The notes beneath the pieces are model-generated. The model had not been told where the DNA came from. It did not search any database and saw only the letters and a list, made by a program, of their open reading frames with translations. A stretch of DNA of 64,000 nucleotides from VXOI01 sp965197575 (GTDB taxonomy: Bacteria; Chloroflexota; Dehalococcoidia; Lucifugimonadales; UBA3495): NCBI GenBank assembly GCA_965197575.1, contig OZ240214.1, positions 2,356,001 through 2,420,000 on the forward strand, read 5' to 3'. The translations under genes and the position numbers were made by a program. Below, piece after piece: positions 7,685-16,726 of this stretch (its first letter is position 1; each line of letters starts with the position of its first letter).

Positions 7685-9733
7685 TTACCTGAAGAGCAGA
7701 CTGCCAAAGGAGTATTCGGCCAAAGGCATTAAGGTTTCGGCGGTTTCATCCGGAGTAAAGTAACCAAAAGTTAAAGCGAAGCGTTCCTCTTGAATGCTGA
7801 CCAGCAACAACATGACCCCAGTTCCCGCTGAAACGTCAAACATAATTGCAGGAACCCCTTGAGGCGTGGTGACATTCCTGCGAGAGCTTACTTGAAATCC
7901 ATCTTGGGCAAAGGTTAGCTCCAGGTCATCCACAAGCTCTTCCATTGACGTTCCACCTTCGCCCGACGCAAACATGTCCGCTTCAACTACAACTACCCCC
8001 TCGTCCTCTGGAGTGCTCGCCGAGAAGGTTTCAAGGCCCTCCTCTTCGTTGAGCCAACCTTCTATCCAGTCCGCTGGCACTTGAATGGAGAACCCGGACA
8101 ACCGGCCCTCGTAGACGATCATTTTTCCTAAGGGGCTGGCCACTACTTGTGGGCTTGGCGGCACCTCGACTGTTTCCTCGCCATCTCTGGCCTGTTTCAC
8201 CGACAAGTAGTAGCCGCCATAGCTGTCTTCGGCTGAGTCTGAGACGCTTATGTAATACTCGCCGGATTGCAGCGCGCGATAGACCAGTTCCGAGTTTGTC
8301 CCGAACAATCCCCCACCGCTGTCGTCGTCGGAGACCACCTGATTGTTGCGGGAGTAAGGGAAGTCAACGTATAGGACGGTATCCAGGTGGAGGGAATCGG
8401 TGGAAATTCTTACTGTGTCCCCTTCTTCAAGGCGGATTGAGTACCAATCTATATCTCTAAAGTGGTCTATACTTCCGGCGACAGTTTCACCCACCGCAAT
8501 ACTCTGTCCATCGTCGGGGTCGTCGATGGGATACAAAGCGACGTTGCTGGTCAGGTCAAAGCCCGACGAATCGCCGGACCCCATCTCAACTTGCAGAAAA
8601 TTGGGGTAATCTCCCAACTGCTCCACTCTGCCGAACTCAATGCCTGTATATTCGTTATTTGCTGCCAATAATGTTGAGCCCAATGCGTCGGATACATGGA
8701 ACTGTCCATCGCCTGGTCCGTCAATTTCGGCCTCCAGCGCCGTCCCGCCTCTTGTAAAAAACGCCCTCGTATCCCAATAGTTCTGTATGTCCACTTGGAA
8801 CTCGAACCCGGGTTTTCCGTCCAGGAAGCTGCGGCTGTTCAGTCCTGAAGGGTCTTGCCCGTTGATAAGACGCTCCACGATGGGCGCGATGTCAGCCGCT
8901 GAGGCAACCAGACCGAAGCCAGCCTCGCTGAACTTGAACCCGGATATTCCGATAACCTCGCCTTGGGCATTGACCAGCGCCCCGCCGCTCTGTCCGCCCG
9001 TAATGGCCGCGTCGGTCTGAAAATATGTCATCCCCAGTTGTTCCCATTCCCGGACGCGGGAGAGAATGCCCCGGGTAATCGAAGCCTGCGGGTAGGACTC
9101 CGCTTCGGCTAGGTAACCCACCAGATACAGCTCGCTGCCGATGGGCAGGCCCTCGCCATCCAGCAGTTCCAAAGGCGGAGCCAGCGCGTCCTCCAACGGC
9201 CCCAGCACCGCAATATCGGCCAGCGGGTCCCAGGCGGCTACCGCCACATAGTGTTTGAAGTCATCCGGGAAGGTAACCTCGACCGATTCAAAGGGCCATA
9301 TTACGTGGTAGTTGGTGACCACGTAACCGCCTTCAATCAGGACGCCGCTACCGGACGCTATCGGAGTTTCGACGAATGCCACCGATGGGGCAACCCGGGT
9401 GTAAACGTCGGCGGACGATGTTCCCACGATGGAAGCAGGCGCAAGTGTGGGCCTTGGAGTTGCGGTAGGCGTCGGCGCCGGCGTGGCGGTAGGGGTCGGC
9501 ACCGGCGTGGCTGTGGGTGTCGGCATCGGCGTCGCCGTAGCGGTCGGCGTGGTAGTCGGAACGGGCGTCGCCGTGGGTGTGGGTACTGGCACGAGGGTAT
9601 TGGTTGGCTCCGTCTTGGAGCCTGTTACGGCGGTTGACGGGTACGGTCCCTCCCCGCAGGAAACCACCATTGCCAGAGCGCACAAGGCCGCCAATAATCC
9701 CAAGTATCCCGGCCAGCGCACCATCTGAGGCAT
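7685..9733 (-). CDS. Secreted trypsin-like serine protease (HtrA-type domain) with PPC domain
   Basis: A 682-residue exported protein. Residues 1-26 form a signal peptide ending in VVSC, a plausible lipoprotein site (C26). Residues 44-98 are a low-complexity Thr/Pro linker of repeated TPTATPVP-like units. The S1C protease domain follows (about 105-300) with the triad H143 (TNYHVIWP), D173 (LADIAVL) and S249 (GGQSGGALV). Residues about 420-525 resemble a bacterial pre-peptidase C-terminal (PPC) beta-domain (VAGSIDHFRDIDWYSIRLEE, then GEYYISVSD). The C-terminal 130 residues resemble a PsbP/DUF1795-like domain. There is no PDZ domain, unlike classical HtrA. It should be tethered outside the membrane and act on extracellular or envelope proteins. 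Confidence 0.85.
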   Translation of the reverse strand: MPQMVRWPGYLGLLAALCALAMVVSCGEGPYPSTAVTGSKTEPTNTLVPVPTPTATPVPTTTPTATATPMPTPTATPVPTPTATPAPTPTATPRPTLAPASIVGTSSADVYTRVAPSVAFVETPIASGSGVLIEGGYVVTNYHVIWPFESVEVTFPDDFKHYVAVAAWDPLADIAVLGPLEDALAPPLELLDGEGLPIGSELYLVGYLAEAESYPQASITRGILSRVREWEQLGMTYFQTDAAITGGQSGGALVNAQGEVIGISGFKFSEAGFGLVASAADIAPIVERLINGQDPSGLNSRSFLDGKPGFEFQVDIQNYWDTRAFFTRGGTALEAEIDGPGDGQFHVSDALGSTLLAANNEYTGIEFGRVEQLGDYPNFLQVEMGSGDSSGFDLTSNVALYPIDDPDDGQSIAVGETVAGSIDHFRDIDWYSIRLEEGDTVRISTDSLHLDTVLYVDFPYSRNNQVVSDDDSGGGLFGTNSELVYRALQSGEYYISVSDSAEDSYGGYYLSVKQARDGEETVEVPPSPQVVASPLGKMIVYEGRLSGFSIQVPADWIEGWLNEEEGLETFSASTPEDEGVVVVEADMFASGEGGTSMEELVDDLELTFAQDGFQVSSRRNVTTPQGVPAIMFDVSAGTGVMLLLVSIQEERFALTFGYFTPDETAETLMPLAEYSFGSLLFR

Positions 9734-10134
9734 GGAAGATCCTCATTCGCCACCATATGTCCAGACCGCCTTCCCCGGCAGGGCATTATACACTTCCCGC
9801 TGCGTGAGTATTGGGAGTTGAAATCCCGTGGCGCGTAGTCTGGATTGCAGGCGCCATGCCGAAAGTTATTCCCCGAATCCCATCTCCCTTGAGGGAGAGG
9901 GTGAGGGTGGGAGCTTCAGGACCAGCGGAGTTCCACTCACCAAACCACCTGAAACGTGACGCTGCCAAAGCCACCCGGGACAATCGAATGTGATCTGGGA
10001 CAACGCGTTGGAGTGAGGCGCTCAGGGAGTATCTGGGGACACCCGGCTAGGGGCTGAGGCTAATGAAGCCGCCGGGCCATCGCCGACGTGGTCCGGTTCG
10101 TCATGTATGTCTGCCCGCCCGGCAGGGGGAGCGA
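9734..10134. other. Intergenic stretch without a recognisable gene
   Basis: About 400 bases between the protease start and the channel gene stop. It contains an uninterpreted CTCCCTTGAGGGAGAGGG segment near 9886 (a self-complementary CCCTTGAGGG core), of the kind often scattered between genes. No convincing coding frame, tRNA or strong promoter was seen. Confidence 0.5.
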
Positions 10135-10959
10135 CTAGGATCCGCCGTCGTCGGAGTCTTGGGAGCGCCGCCTTAGCTGCTCTTCCAGCCGTTGCAGCGA
10201 CTGTTGGGTGGTCCGTATTTCCTCCAGCAGGGTGTCCCGGTACTGGGACTCTTCCAGCTGCCGCAACCGCTCCTGCTTGGCTTCGTCCAGATTGTTGATT
10301 ACCACAGCGATAAACAGGTTGATAACGACGAAGGTGCCCAGAATAATGAAACTGACGAAATACATCCAGGCCAGCGGATGCACTTCCATCGCCCGGTGCA
10401 TGACGTCCACCCAGCCTTCCAACGTGACTAACTGAAAGAGGGAGAGCACCGAGATGCCCAGGCTGCCCCAGTGGTCCGGGTCGTGCTCGTGGAAAAGCTG
10501 GTAGCCGATAATGGCGTAGATGTAGACCATCAGGCTCATCAGGGCCAGGATGTGCAACATGCTCGGAATGGACCGGACCAGCGTGGCCACAATCAACCGC
10601 AGTTCGGGAACTGCGGAGATCAGGCGCAGCACCCGCATCAGCCGGGCCAAGCGGGCGATGACGGCGAACCCGCCGGTGGCCGGGATCAGGGAAGCCACGA
10701 TGATCGCGAAGTCGAAGACGTTCCAGCCGTCACGGAAATAGCGGTCGGCGCGGGGCGACACGGCGAATATCTTGAGGGCCGCTTCGACGATGAACACGCC
10801 CAGAATCGCCTGCTGGGAGAAGCCCAGCCAACGATCGAACGACCTGACCAGATCGGGAAAGGTCTCCAGTCCCAGGACCACGCCGTTGAGAACGATCAGG
10901 CCGATGATGAAGTACTCAAAGGCGCGGGACTTGGTTATCCGCGCGACAGACTCTCGCAT
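10135..10959 (-). CDS. Voltage-gated ion channel, bacterial NavBac-like
   Basis: A 274-residue single-domain six-helix channel; four copies would form a pore. S1 is about 13-33, S2 46-67, S3 79-95, S4 99-115 with arginines at every third position (R103, R106, R109, R112), S5 130-155, the pore loop 172-186, and S6 193-222. The selectivity filter reads TLEGW (179-183); NachBac-type sodium channels have TLESW, so Na+ selectivity is likely and the Ser-to-Gly change is notable. A charged C-terminal coiled coil (about 228-268) fits the tetramerisation stalk of this family. It lies 38 bp downstream of pcrA on the same strand. Confidence 0.88.
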   Translation of the reverse strand: MRESVARITKSRAFEYFIIGLIVLNGVVLGLETFPDLVRSFDRWLGFSQQAILGVFIVEAALKIFAVSPRADRYFRDGWNVFDFAIIVASLIPATGGFAVIARLARLMRVLRLISAVPELRLIVATLVRSIPSMLHILALMSLMVYIYAIIGYQLFHEHDPDHWGSLGISVLSLFQLVTLEGWVDVMHRAMEVHPLAWMYFVSFIILGTFVVINLFIAVVINNLDEAKQERLRQLEESQYRDTLLEEIRTTQQSLQRLEEQLRRRSQDSDDGGS

Positions 10960-10997
10960 AAGTCAGCTATGGCTGCGCCGGAGAAGGAATCCGCGCG

Positions 10998-13220
10998 CTA
11001 GCTCTCGATGACCTCCAAGGGTGCGAAGCTGAGGAGCAGCCGTTTCGGCCCTACGCCGTTGGCGAACTCGACGGTCACTTCGGTGTCGGCTATCGAGGGA
11101 TCACAAGCGGTGACCACTCCCTCACCGAATGCGGTATGGCGGACCAGGTCGCCGACCTTCAGCGCGGGGCGGGCCGGCAAGGCGGCCGCGTCCATTGGCT
11201 GCGACATCGCCGGGATCCATGAAGACCACGCGGCCCGGCCGGGTTTAGCTGTCCTCGCGGGAGCGGTGGCAGACTCGATCACCTCCGGTGGGATGTCGCG
11301 GAGGAAGCGGGAGGCGGGGCCGGAGTGTCTTCCGCCCTGAAAGCCGCGCCGGAAGGCCCGAAGCAGGTAGAGCCGCTTCTCGGCCCGGGTGATGCCGACG
11401 TAGCAAAGCCTGCGCTCCTCTTCCAACTGGTCCTCGCTGTCCATGGAGCGGCTGTGGGGCAGCAATCCTTCTTCCAGCCCCACGATGAACACCACGGGGA
11501 ACTCCAGGCCCTTGGCTTGGTGCATCGTGATCAAGGTGATCGAGTCTTCCTCGTTCTCGTAGCTGTCGACGTCGGCCACCAGCGAGTTGCGTTCCAGCAG
11601 CGACGCCAAGCCCTCGGGCGGAGTCTCGGCGTTGAATTCTTCGGCGAGACCGCGGAACGCCATGATGTTCTCCCACCGCTCATCGGGCCGGTCGTCGCTG
11701 CCCTGGATGTGCCTGCGGAGGCCCGTCTCCTCCACGACGACGTCCAGCAGCTTGACCACCGGCGCGTCTTGGCTCAAGCGCACCAGCCGGTCTATCGTAT
11801 CAGCGAACCCGGCGATGGAAGTGACGGCCCGGCTGCCCAACCCCGCGGGGGCCGGCTCTCCCGCCTTGCGCCCTGCCGCGATGCGTTGCATACCTTCGTA
11901 CAGCGGGATGCCTTGCCCGGCGGCCCATGCGGCCAACCCTTGCATCGACTTGGCTCCGATACCCCGCGGCGGCATGTTGATCACCCGCGCGAGATTAACG
12001 TCGTCCTGCTGGTTGTATATCAGACGCAGATAGGCGGTCAGGTCCTTGACCTCCCGGCGTTGGTAGAAACGGGTGCCGCCCACCAGACGGTACTTCATAC
12101 CCTGTCGCAGACAGGCTTCTTCCAAAGCCCGTGACTGGGCGTTGACCCGGTACATCACCGCGCAATCGCCAAGCCGGAACTTCTCGTCACGCACCAGCCG
12201 GGCGATTTCGGAGATGACGTAACCGGCTTCCTCGTCCTCGTCGTAGGTCTCGTGGACCTGTACGGGCGGCCCCTTGTCGTTGGCGGTGAACAGGTCCTGC
12301 TCGATGCGCTGGCCGTTGGCCGCGATCAGCCCCTTGGCGGCGGTGAGGATCGTCCCGGTGGAGCGGTAGTTCTGCGAAAGCGACACGGTTTGGGCGGCGG
12401 GGTAGTCCTGCCTGAAGCTGAGGATGTTGCGTATGTCGGCGCTGCGCCACGAGTAGATGGACTGGTCGGGGTCGCCCACCACGCAGATGTTGCGGTGGGC
12501 GTCGGCCAACTGCCGGGCGATGCGGTACTGGGCCACGTTAGTGTCTTGGAACTCGTCGACTAGGACGTACTGGTACCGCTCTTGGTAGCGGCGCAGCACC
12601 TCCGGGAATCCATCGAACAACTGCACCGTCTTGAGAAGCAGGTCGTCGAAGTCGACGGCATTGTTCCGGGCCAGCAGTTCTTCGTAATGCCGGTAGGCGC
12701 GGGCGCAGAGTTCCTCGAAGTAGCCGTCGGCGTTGCGGGCCATTGCGTCGGAGCCGCGCAGCACGCTCTTGGCCTTGGAAATCGCGCTCAGAACCGACCG
12801 GGGCGGGTTTTGTTTCGGGTCGATTTCGGCCAGCTCCATCGACTGCTTGATCATGGAGGTCTGGTCGACGTCGTCATAGATGGAGTAGTTGTGAGGGAGG
12901 CCGAGGTGGTGGCCTTCCTGCCGCAGCAGGCGGGCGCAGAAGGCGTGGAAGGTGCCGACGGTCAGGGCGTCGCTGCGGTAGCCCACCAACCGGCCCAGCC
13001 GGTCGCGCATTTCGCGGGCCGCCTTGTTGGTGAAGGTCATGGCCAGGATGCCGTAGGGACTCACGCCGCAAACCCGCACCAAGTAAGCGATGCGGTGGGT
13101 GATGACGCGAGTCTTGCCGCTGCCCGGCCCAGCAACGATGAGCAAAGGGCCGTCGACAGTCTCGACAGCATCCCTCTGCGCCGGGTTCAACCCCTCCAGT
13201 ACGTCCGCAACCTGAGTCAT
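10998..13220 (-). CDS. pcrA: ATP-dependent DNA helicase PcrA/UvrD
   Basis: A 740-residue superfamily 1A 3'-5' helicase for DNA repair and displacement of proteins from DNA. The Q motif LNPAQRDAVE, Walker A GPGSGKTR (31-38), Walker B VDEFQDTN (about 218), motif III GDPDQSIYSWR, and motifs V/VI (TMHQAKGLEF, YVGITRAEKRLYLL) are in order. The C-terminal 50 residues (VGDLVRHTAFGEGVVTA) form the Tudor-like tail typical of PcrA, which contacts RNA polymerase. Length is normal. A gene rather than a phage relative is indicated by the intact tail. Confidence 0.95.
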   Translation of the reverse strand: MTQVADVLEGLNPAQRDAVETVDGPLLIVAGPGSGKTRVITHRIAYLVRVCGVSPYGILAMTFTNKAAREMRDRLGRLVGYRSDALTVGTFHAFCARLLRQEGHHLGLPHNYSIYDDVDQTSMIKQSMELAEIDPKQNPPRSVLSAISKAKSVLRGSDAMARNADGYFEELCARAYRHYEELLARNNAVDFDDLLLKTVQLFDGFPEVLRRYQERYQYVLVDEFQDTNVAQYRIARQLADAHRNICVVGDPDQSIYSWRSADIRNILSFRQDYPAAQTVSLSQNYRSTGTILTAAKGLIAANGQRIEQDLFTANDKGPPVQVHETYDEDEEAGYVISEIARLVRDEKFRLGDCAVMYRVNAQSRALEEACLRQGMKYRLVGGTRFYQRREVKDLTAYLRLIYNQQDDVNLARVINMPPRGIGAKSMQGLAAWAAGQGIPLYEGMQRIAAGRKAGEPAPAGLGSRAVTSIAGFADTIDRLVRLSQDAPVVKLLDVVVEETGLRRHIQGSDDRPDERWENIMAFRGLAEEFNAETPPEGLASLLERNSLVADVDSYENEEDSITLITMHQAKGLEFPVVFIVGLEEGLLPHSRSMDSEDQLEEERRLCYVGITRAEKRLYLLRAFRRGFQGGRHSGPASRFLRDIPPEVIESATAPARTAKPGRAAWSSWIPAMSQPMDAAALPARPALKVGDLVRHTAFGEGVVTACDPSIADTEVTVEFANGVGPKRLLLSFAPLEVIES

Positions 13221-13240
13221 GTCGGCATTATATACGACTC

Positions 13241-13262
13241 ACCGCAGAGGGCGCAGAGATTT
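13241..13262. repeat. Short dispersed intergenic repeat, second copy
   Basis: CCGCAGAGGGCGCAGAG just upstream of pcrA matches the pattern found at 1067-1100. It lies in the leader of the helicase gene. Confidence 0.35.
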
Positions 13263-13303
13263 CTTGATTGGACGCAATCTCCTGTAGAGTTTCGGCAGCC
13301 CGG

Positions 13304-13702
13304 CTAACCCAGCAGTTCTTTCAGGGCGTCGCCGACTTCGGACAGCGGGCAGAGGCGGACGTCTACCTCTCCGGCGTAGTCCCACGTGCTTTTGGGAAGG
13401 CGGGGAAACGCATTGTCAGAAACGCAAATCAACGCCCCGGTATCTTCTTTCCTTCGCTCCAAATGGGTAAAGTGCACCAGAGCAAAGGAAGCAAGGCCAT
13501 ACATTGCCACCACGATAACCTCCCGGCTGCCGTTCTTTACCAGAATGTCCGGCCTGAAATTGCGCCCACGAAACCACCTGACTATTGGGGCCGGTTTGTA
13601 TGGGTCAAAAGTCACCTCGTACCCTAGCGAGAGGGCACTTTTCAGTATCTGCTCTGTGGCCGGTGTCTTCACTGTGACCGGATGTTCTGAGATGGTCACC
13701 AT
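13304..13702 (-). CDS. Hypothetical protein, possible restriction-endonuclease fold
   Basis: A 132-residue soluble protein I do not recognise. Residues 50-75 read RPDILVKNGSREVIVVAMYG, a Pro-Asp followed by two beta strands as in the PD-(D/E)xK fold, but the second acidic/Lys pair is replaced (VVAMYG), so it may be a non-catalytic relative. The C-terminal half has alternating strands and helices (GALICVSDN, VDVRLCPLSEVGDALKELL). It begins 3 bp after the stop of the next upstream gene, so both belong to one transcript. Confidence 0.6.
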   Translation of the reverse strand: MVTISEHPVTVKTPATEQILKSALSLGYEVTFDPYKPAPIVRWFRGRNFRPDILVKNGSREVIVVAMYGLASFALVHFTHLERRKEDTGALICVSDNAFPRLPKSTWDYAGEVDVRLCPLSEVGDALKELLG

Positions 13703-13705
13703 AAC

Positions 13706-14173
13706 TTATAACCTCCCTCCTAACAGCCATTGAAGTAGAGCTCCCACAATTCCACCAGCAACCAGAGTAAGAATCCACAGTCCAACGGCCTTGAACCGGC
13801 GCATAGCTTGTTCCCGGTCTAGCTGCCGGTACAACTCATTGCCAGGAGCGCCCGGATAATACGGTAGCCGAATTTCGACCTGCGTTTCAAATTCCTGTCC
13901 CAGCGCATTTACAATCGCGCACATTGCGCTGAGGCAAACCAATAGATTGCGCCCATGAATTGATGCTATCCAGTCCTCTGAGATAAAGACGGCTGAATCT
14001 TGTACTTGTGCAACAAAACAACCCTGGACTGGCAGCGGGCCACGCCACACTTGCTGAATCCGATGAATCGGCAAGGCGCTGAATGCTTCGGAATTCCTCA
14101 ATACCAACCTCGCGGACTGGTCAAGAACCGGATGACCATCCACGGTCAATTGTACGATCAAGACTTCCATCAA
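13706..14173 (-). CDS. Hypothetical membrane-anchored protein
   Basis: A 155-residue protein with an unrecognised N-terminal domain and one C-terminal membrane helix (about 130-152, VGLWILTLVAGGIVGALLQW), preceded by basic residues, so the bulk should face the cytoplasm. It is directly followed by the 13304-13702 gene (3-bp gap), suggesting the pair works together. No motif allows a function to be assigned. Confidence 0.6.
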   Translation of the reverse strand: MMEVLIVQLTVDGHPVLDQSARLVLRNSEAFSALPIHRIQQVWRGPLPVQGCFVAQVQDSAVFISEDWIASIHGRNLLVCLSAMCAIVNALGQEFETQVEIRLPYYPGAPGNELYRQLDREQAMRRFKAVGLWILTLVAGGIVGALLQWLLGGRL

Positions 14174-14250
14174 TCACCCATCAATCTCTGCTCTTGGGCA
14201 GCGCACCGTCCCCGACTCGCCGCGCTGCCCATTTCTGCCGCCAACCCTGG

Positions 14251-14859
14251 CTAAGCCAGCGCCGCGACCACCTCTTCGAGGTTGGAGATGGTGGAGAGGA
14301 AGGGCAGGGCGGTGTTGAGGGCCGCGTCGTGGGCTTCCTGATTGACCGAGGCGCAACAGTCGCCGACGATCACGACGTTGTAGCCGCGGTCGCAGGCCTC
14401 GCGGGCGGTGCCCTCGACGACAAAGTTGGTGGCCACCCCGGCCAGCAGCACGGTGCCGATGCGCTTGTTCTTGAGGATCGGCTCCAGGTCGGAGGCGGTG
14501 AAGGCGGAGACGCCGCGCTTGGTCACCACCGGCTCCCCCTCCTGCGGGGTTACGGCGTCGTGAATCGATGCGCCCCAGGTGCCCTCGATGAGGGCGTTGG
14601 CGCCGTGAAGGCCCTGCCACAGCCCGGAGTTGGCCGGGCGCTCCGGGTAGCCAGGCCGGAACTTGACCGACACATAAATGGTCAGCACTCCGGCGTTGCG
14701 GGCGGCGGTCAAGAGCTGCCCGGTCTTGGCCAGGACGTCGTTGTCCTTGACCATCTGGGCAAAGCCGAAATCCTTGAACGCGCCTTCCTCGTGTACGATG
14801 TCGTTCTCGAAGTCCATGGCCAGCAGGGCCGTGTGGTGGGGGTTGATCTCAAGCGCCAT
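14251..14859 (-). CDS. Isochorismatase-fold hydrolase lacking the catalytic Cys
   Basis: A 202-residue protein of the cysteine hydrolase/isochorismatase superfamily (nicotinamidase, N-carbamoylsarcosine amidase and others). The acid D16 (AMDFEND) and K114 (VTKRGVSAF) of the usual triad are present. The segment that normally reads TNxCVE is TNFVVEG here, so the nucleophilic Cys is V147. Members without this Cys, such as PhzD, hydrolyse isochorismate-type vinyl ethers, so it is more likely an ether hydrolase or a non-amidase than an amidase. A Cys at 156 (AREACDRGY) is 9 residues away and not equivalent. It stands alone in its strand context. Confidence 0.85.
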   Translation of the reverse strand: MALEINPHHTALLAMDFENDIVHEEGAFKDFGFAQMVKDNDVLAKTGQLLTAARNAGVLTIYVSVKFRPGYPERPANSGLWQGLHGANALIEGTWGASIHDAVTPQEGEPVVTKRGVSAFTASDLEPILKNKRIGTVLLAGVATNFVVEGTAREACDRGYNVVIVGDCCASVNQEAHDAALNTALPFLSTISNLEEVVAALA

Positions 14860-15145
14860 GTGGCACCTCCGTTGGAAGTGAGATTCGGACCGGAATTATC
14901 AGCGCCATTATATCCCGGCCCCGAAAGCCACGGGAGAGCGGGATACCAGCGCTTCGTGAACGCCGGAGCGTCATGCGGTGAGGGAACTGTTCAAACAGGG
15001 CGGGTCTGGAGTTGGACCAGCAGCCCAACCGCGGCGGGTAGCCGTTCCTGCCGCCCATGATGTTATACTCGAAGCCGTAGCTGTTAAAATGGCCGGAGAA
15101 TCGCTCCGGCAGCAGTCTTGATATAAGAGGGTAGCAAGTCAACCC

Positions 15146-16255
15146 ATGCTGAAGATTTCACCCCAGAACCTCAGAACGCCCGGGCCCACCCCCATACCCG
15201 ACGACATCGTCGACGCGATGACCAACCCCATGATCAACCACCGGGGGCCGGAGTTCGACGAGCTGATCACCAAGACCACCGCGCAGTTGAAGCAGGTGTT
15301 CATGACCCAGAACGACCTCTTCATTCTGACGGCCTCGGGCACCGGGGCGTTGGAGGCGTCGCTGGTCAACACTCTCTCTCCCGGCGACAAGGTGCTGGCC
15401 GCCTCGGCCGGCTCCTTCGGCGACCGGTTCATCGACATGGCCGAGGCGTTCGGGGCCGACGTGCAACGGCTGGACTTCGAGTGGGGCGAGGCAGTGGACC
15501 CGGACGCCATCCGCCAAGGGCTGCGGGCCGACCCTGAAGTCAAGGCGGTGATGATCACCCACAACGAGACCTCCACCGGCGTCACCCACCCGCTGGAAGA
15601 GATCGCCGCCGTCGCCAAGCAGGAGTTCGACAAGCTGTTGCTGGTCGACGCGGTGAGCAGCTTGGGCTGCATCCCGTTGCCGGTGGACGCTTGGGACTGC
15701 GACCTCGTCGGCACCGCCTCGCAGAAGGGGTTTATGATCCCCCCCGGGCTCTCTTTCATCAGCGTCAGCGGCCGGGCTTGGGAGGCTCAGAAGACCGCCA
15801 GGATGCCCCGGTTCTATTTCGACTTGGAAGAAGCCAAGCGCACCCTGGAGCGGGGACAGACGCCCTTCACTCCCAACGTCGCCGCCATGTACGGCCTCAG
15901 TCTGGCCTTGGACAAGCTGCTGGACGAGGGACTGGAGGGCGTGTTTGGACGCCACGCCTCCATCGCTGCCCTCACCCGCAACCGCATCAAGGAGATGGGA
16001 TTGGACCTGCTGGTGAGCGACGAGAAGTACGCTTCCGACACCGTGACTGCGGTGAAGATCCCTGATGAAGTGGACGGCCGGGCCCTGATGAGCCGGTTGC
16101 GTACCGAGAAGAACGTAGTGCTGGCGGGCGGCCAGGGCAAGCTCAGCGGCAGCATTTTCCGCATCGGCCACCTGGGGCACGTCTCCACGGAAGACATCGA
16201 CGAGGTGATGGACGCCCTGGAAATTCTGTTGCCGGAAGTCGGTTTTCGGGGATAG
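15146..16255 (+). CDS. Class V aminotransferase (alanine-glyoxylate/serine-pyruvate type)
   Basis: A 369-residue PLP enzyme. The Schiff-base lysine is K194 (GTASQKGFMIPPG), the PLP-binding Asp is D168 (LLVDAVSS), and the N-terminal TPGPTPIP is the family signature that contacts the phosphate/substrate. It would move an amino group from alanine, serine or a similar donor to glyoxylate or pyruvate. The length matches the family. It is followed after 3 bp by a small coiled-coil gene, so they are probably co-transcribed. Confidence 0.9.
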   Translation: MLKISPQNLRTPGPTPIPDDIVDAMTNPMINHRGPEFDELITKTTAQLKQVFMTQNDLFILTASGTGALEASLVNTLSPGDKVLAASAGSFGDRFIDMAEAFGADVQRLDFEWGEAVDPDAIRQGLRADPEVKAVMITHNETSTGVTHPLEEIAAVAKQEFDKLLLVDAVSSLGCIPLPVDAWDCDLVGTASQKGFMIPPGLSFISVSGRAWEAQKTARMPRFYFDLEEAKRTLERGQTPFTPNVAAMYGLSLALDKLLDEGLEGVFGRHASIAALTRNRIKEMGLDLLVSDEKYASDTVTAVKIPDEVDGRALMSRLRTEKNVVLAGGQGKLSGSIFRIGHLGHVSTEDIDEVMDALEILLPEVGFRG

Positions 16256-16258
16256 GAA

Positions 16259-16708
16259 ATGGCAGTCTCGCAGCTAGAAAAAGCGATGGCAAACCTTCGG
16301 ATGTCGTTGGCGGAGATGGAGAACAAGGAGCGGCAGTTCGACGCTCAGATCAGCCAGTTCCGCCAGCAGTTGCGCCGGGTGCCCCGGCAGGCCATCTACG
16401 GGCAGACCAGTCTGGAGTTGTCACTGGCTGCTATGGGTGAGATCGAGGAACGGCTGGAAGACGCCGAGGCCAACCGCCGCCGCCTGTTGCAGATCAAGAC
16501 CACCGCCGCCCAAGAGTTGGAGGCCCTGGTGGTGTTGAAACAGGTGGACGAAGCGCGCACCACCCTGTCCGGCCTGAGACGGCGGGCCGCAGCCGCCCCG
16601 TCCGACTCCGAGACCGCCCGCGAAATCCGCCGCTTGGAAGAATTCATCGCGGTACACAGCAAGCGCGCCGAGCAGGCAATCACGGAGCGCTACCAAGAAC
16701 GGAGCTAA
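16259..16708 (+). CDS. Coiled-coil protein of unknown function
   Basis: A 149-residue, highly charged, almost wholly helical protein with heptad-like stretches at about 5-45 (AEMENKERQFDAQISQFRQQ) and 60-145. No signal peptide or membrane helix. It starts 3 bp after the aminotransferase stop. No family recognised. Confidence 0.65.
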   Translation: MAVSQLEKAMANLRMSLAEMENKERQFDAQISQFRQQLRRVPRQAIYGQTSLELSLAAMGEIEERLEDAEANRRRLLQIKTTAAQELEALVVLKQVDEARTTLSGLRRRAAAAPSDSETAREIRRLEEFIAVHSKRAEQAITERYQERS

Positions 16709-16726
16709 CGGCGTCTCCAGAGGACC

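Noticed and set aside
7504..7707. 67-codon reverse frame after the HNH element
   Set aside because: No ribosome site, overlaps the end of the protease gene, no family resemblance.
9430..9600. Regular short repeats considered as a CRISPR array
   Set aside because: They encode an in-frame Thr/Pro linker of the protease and have no spacers.
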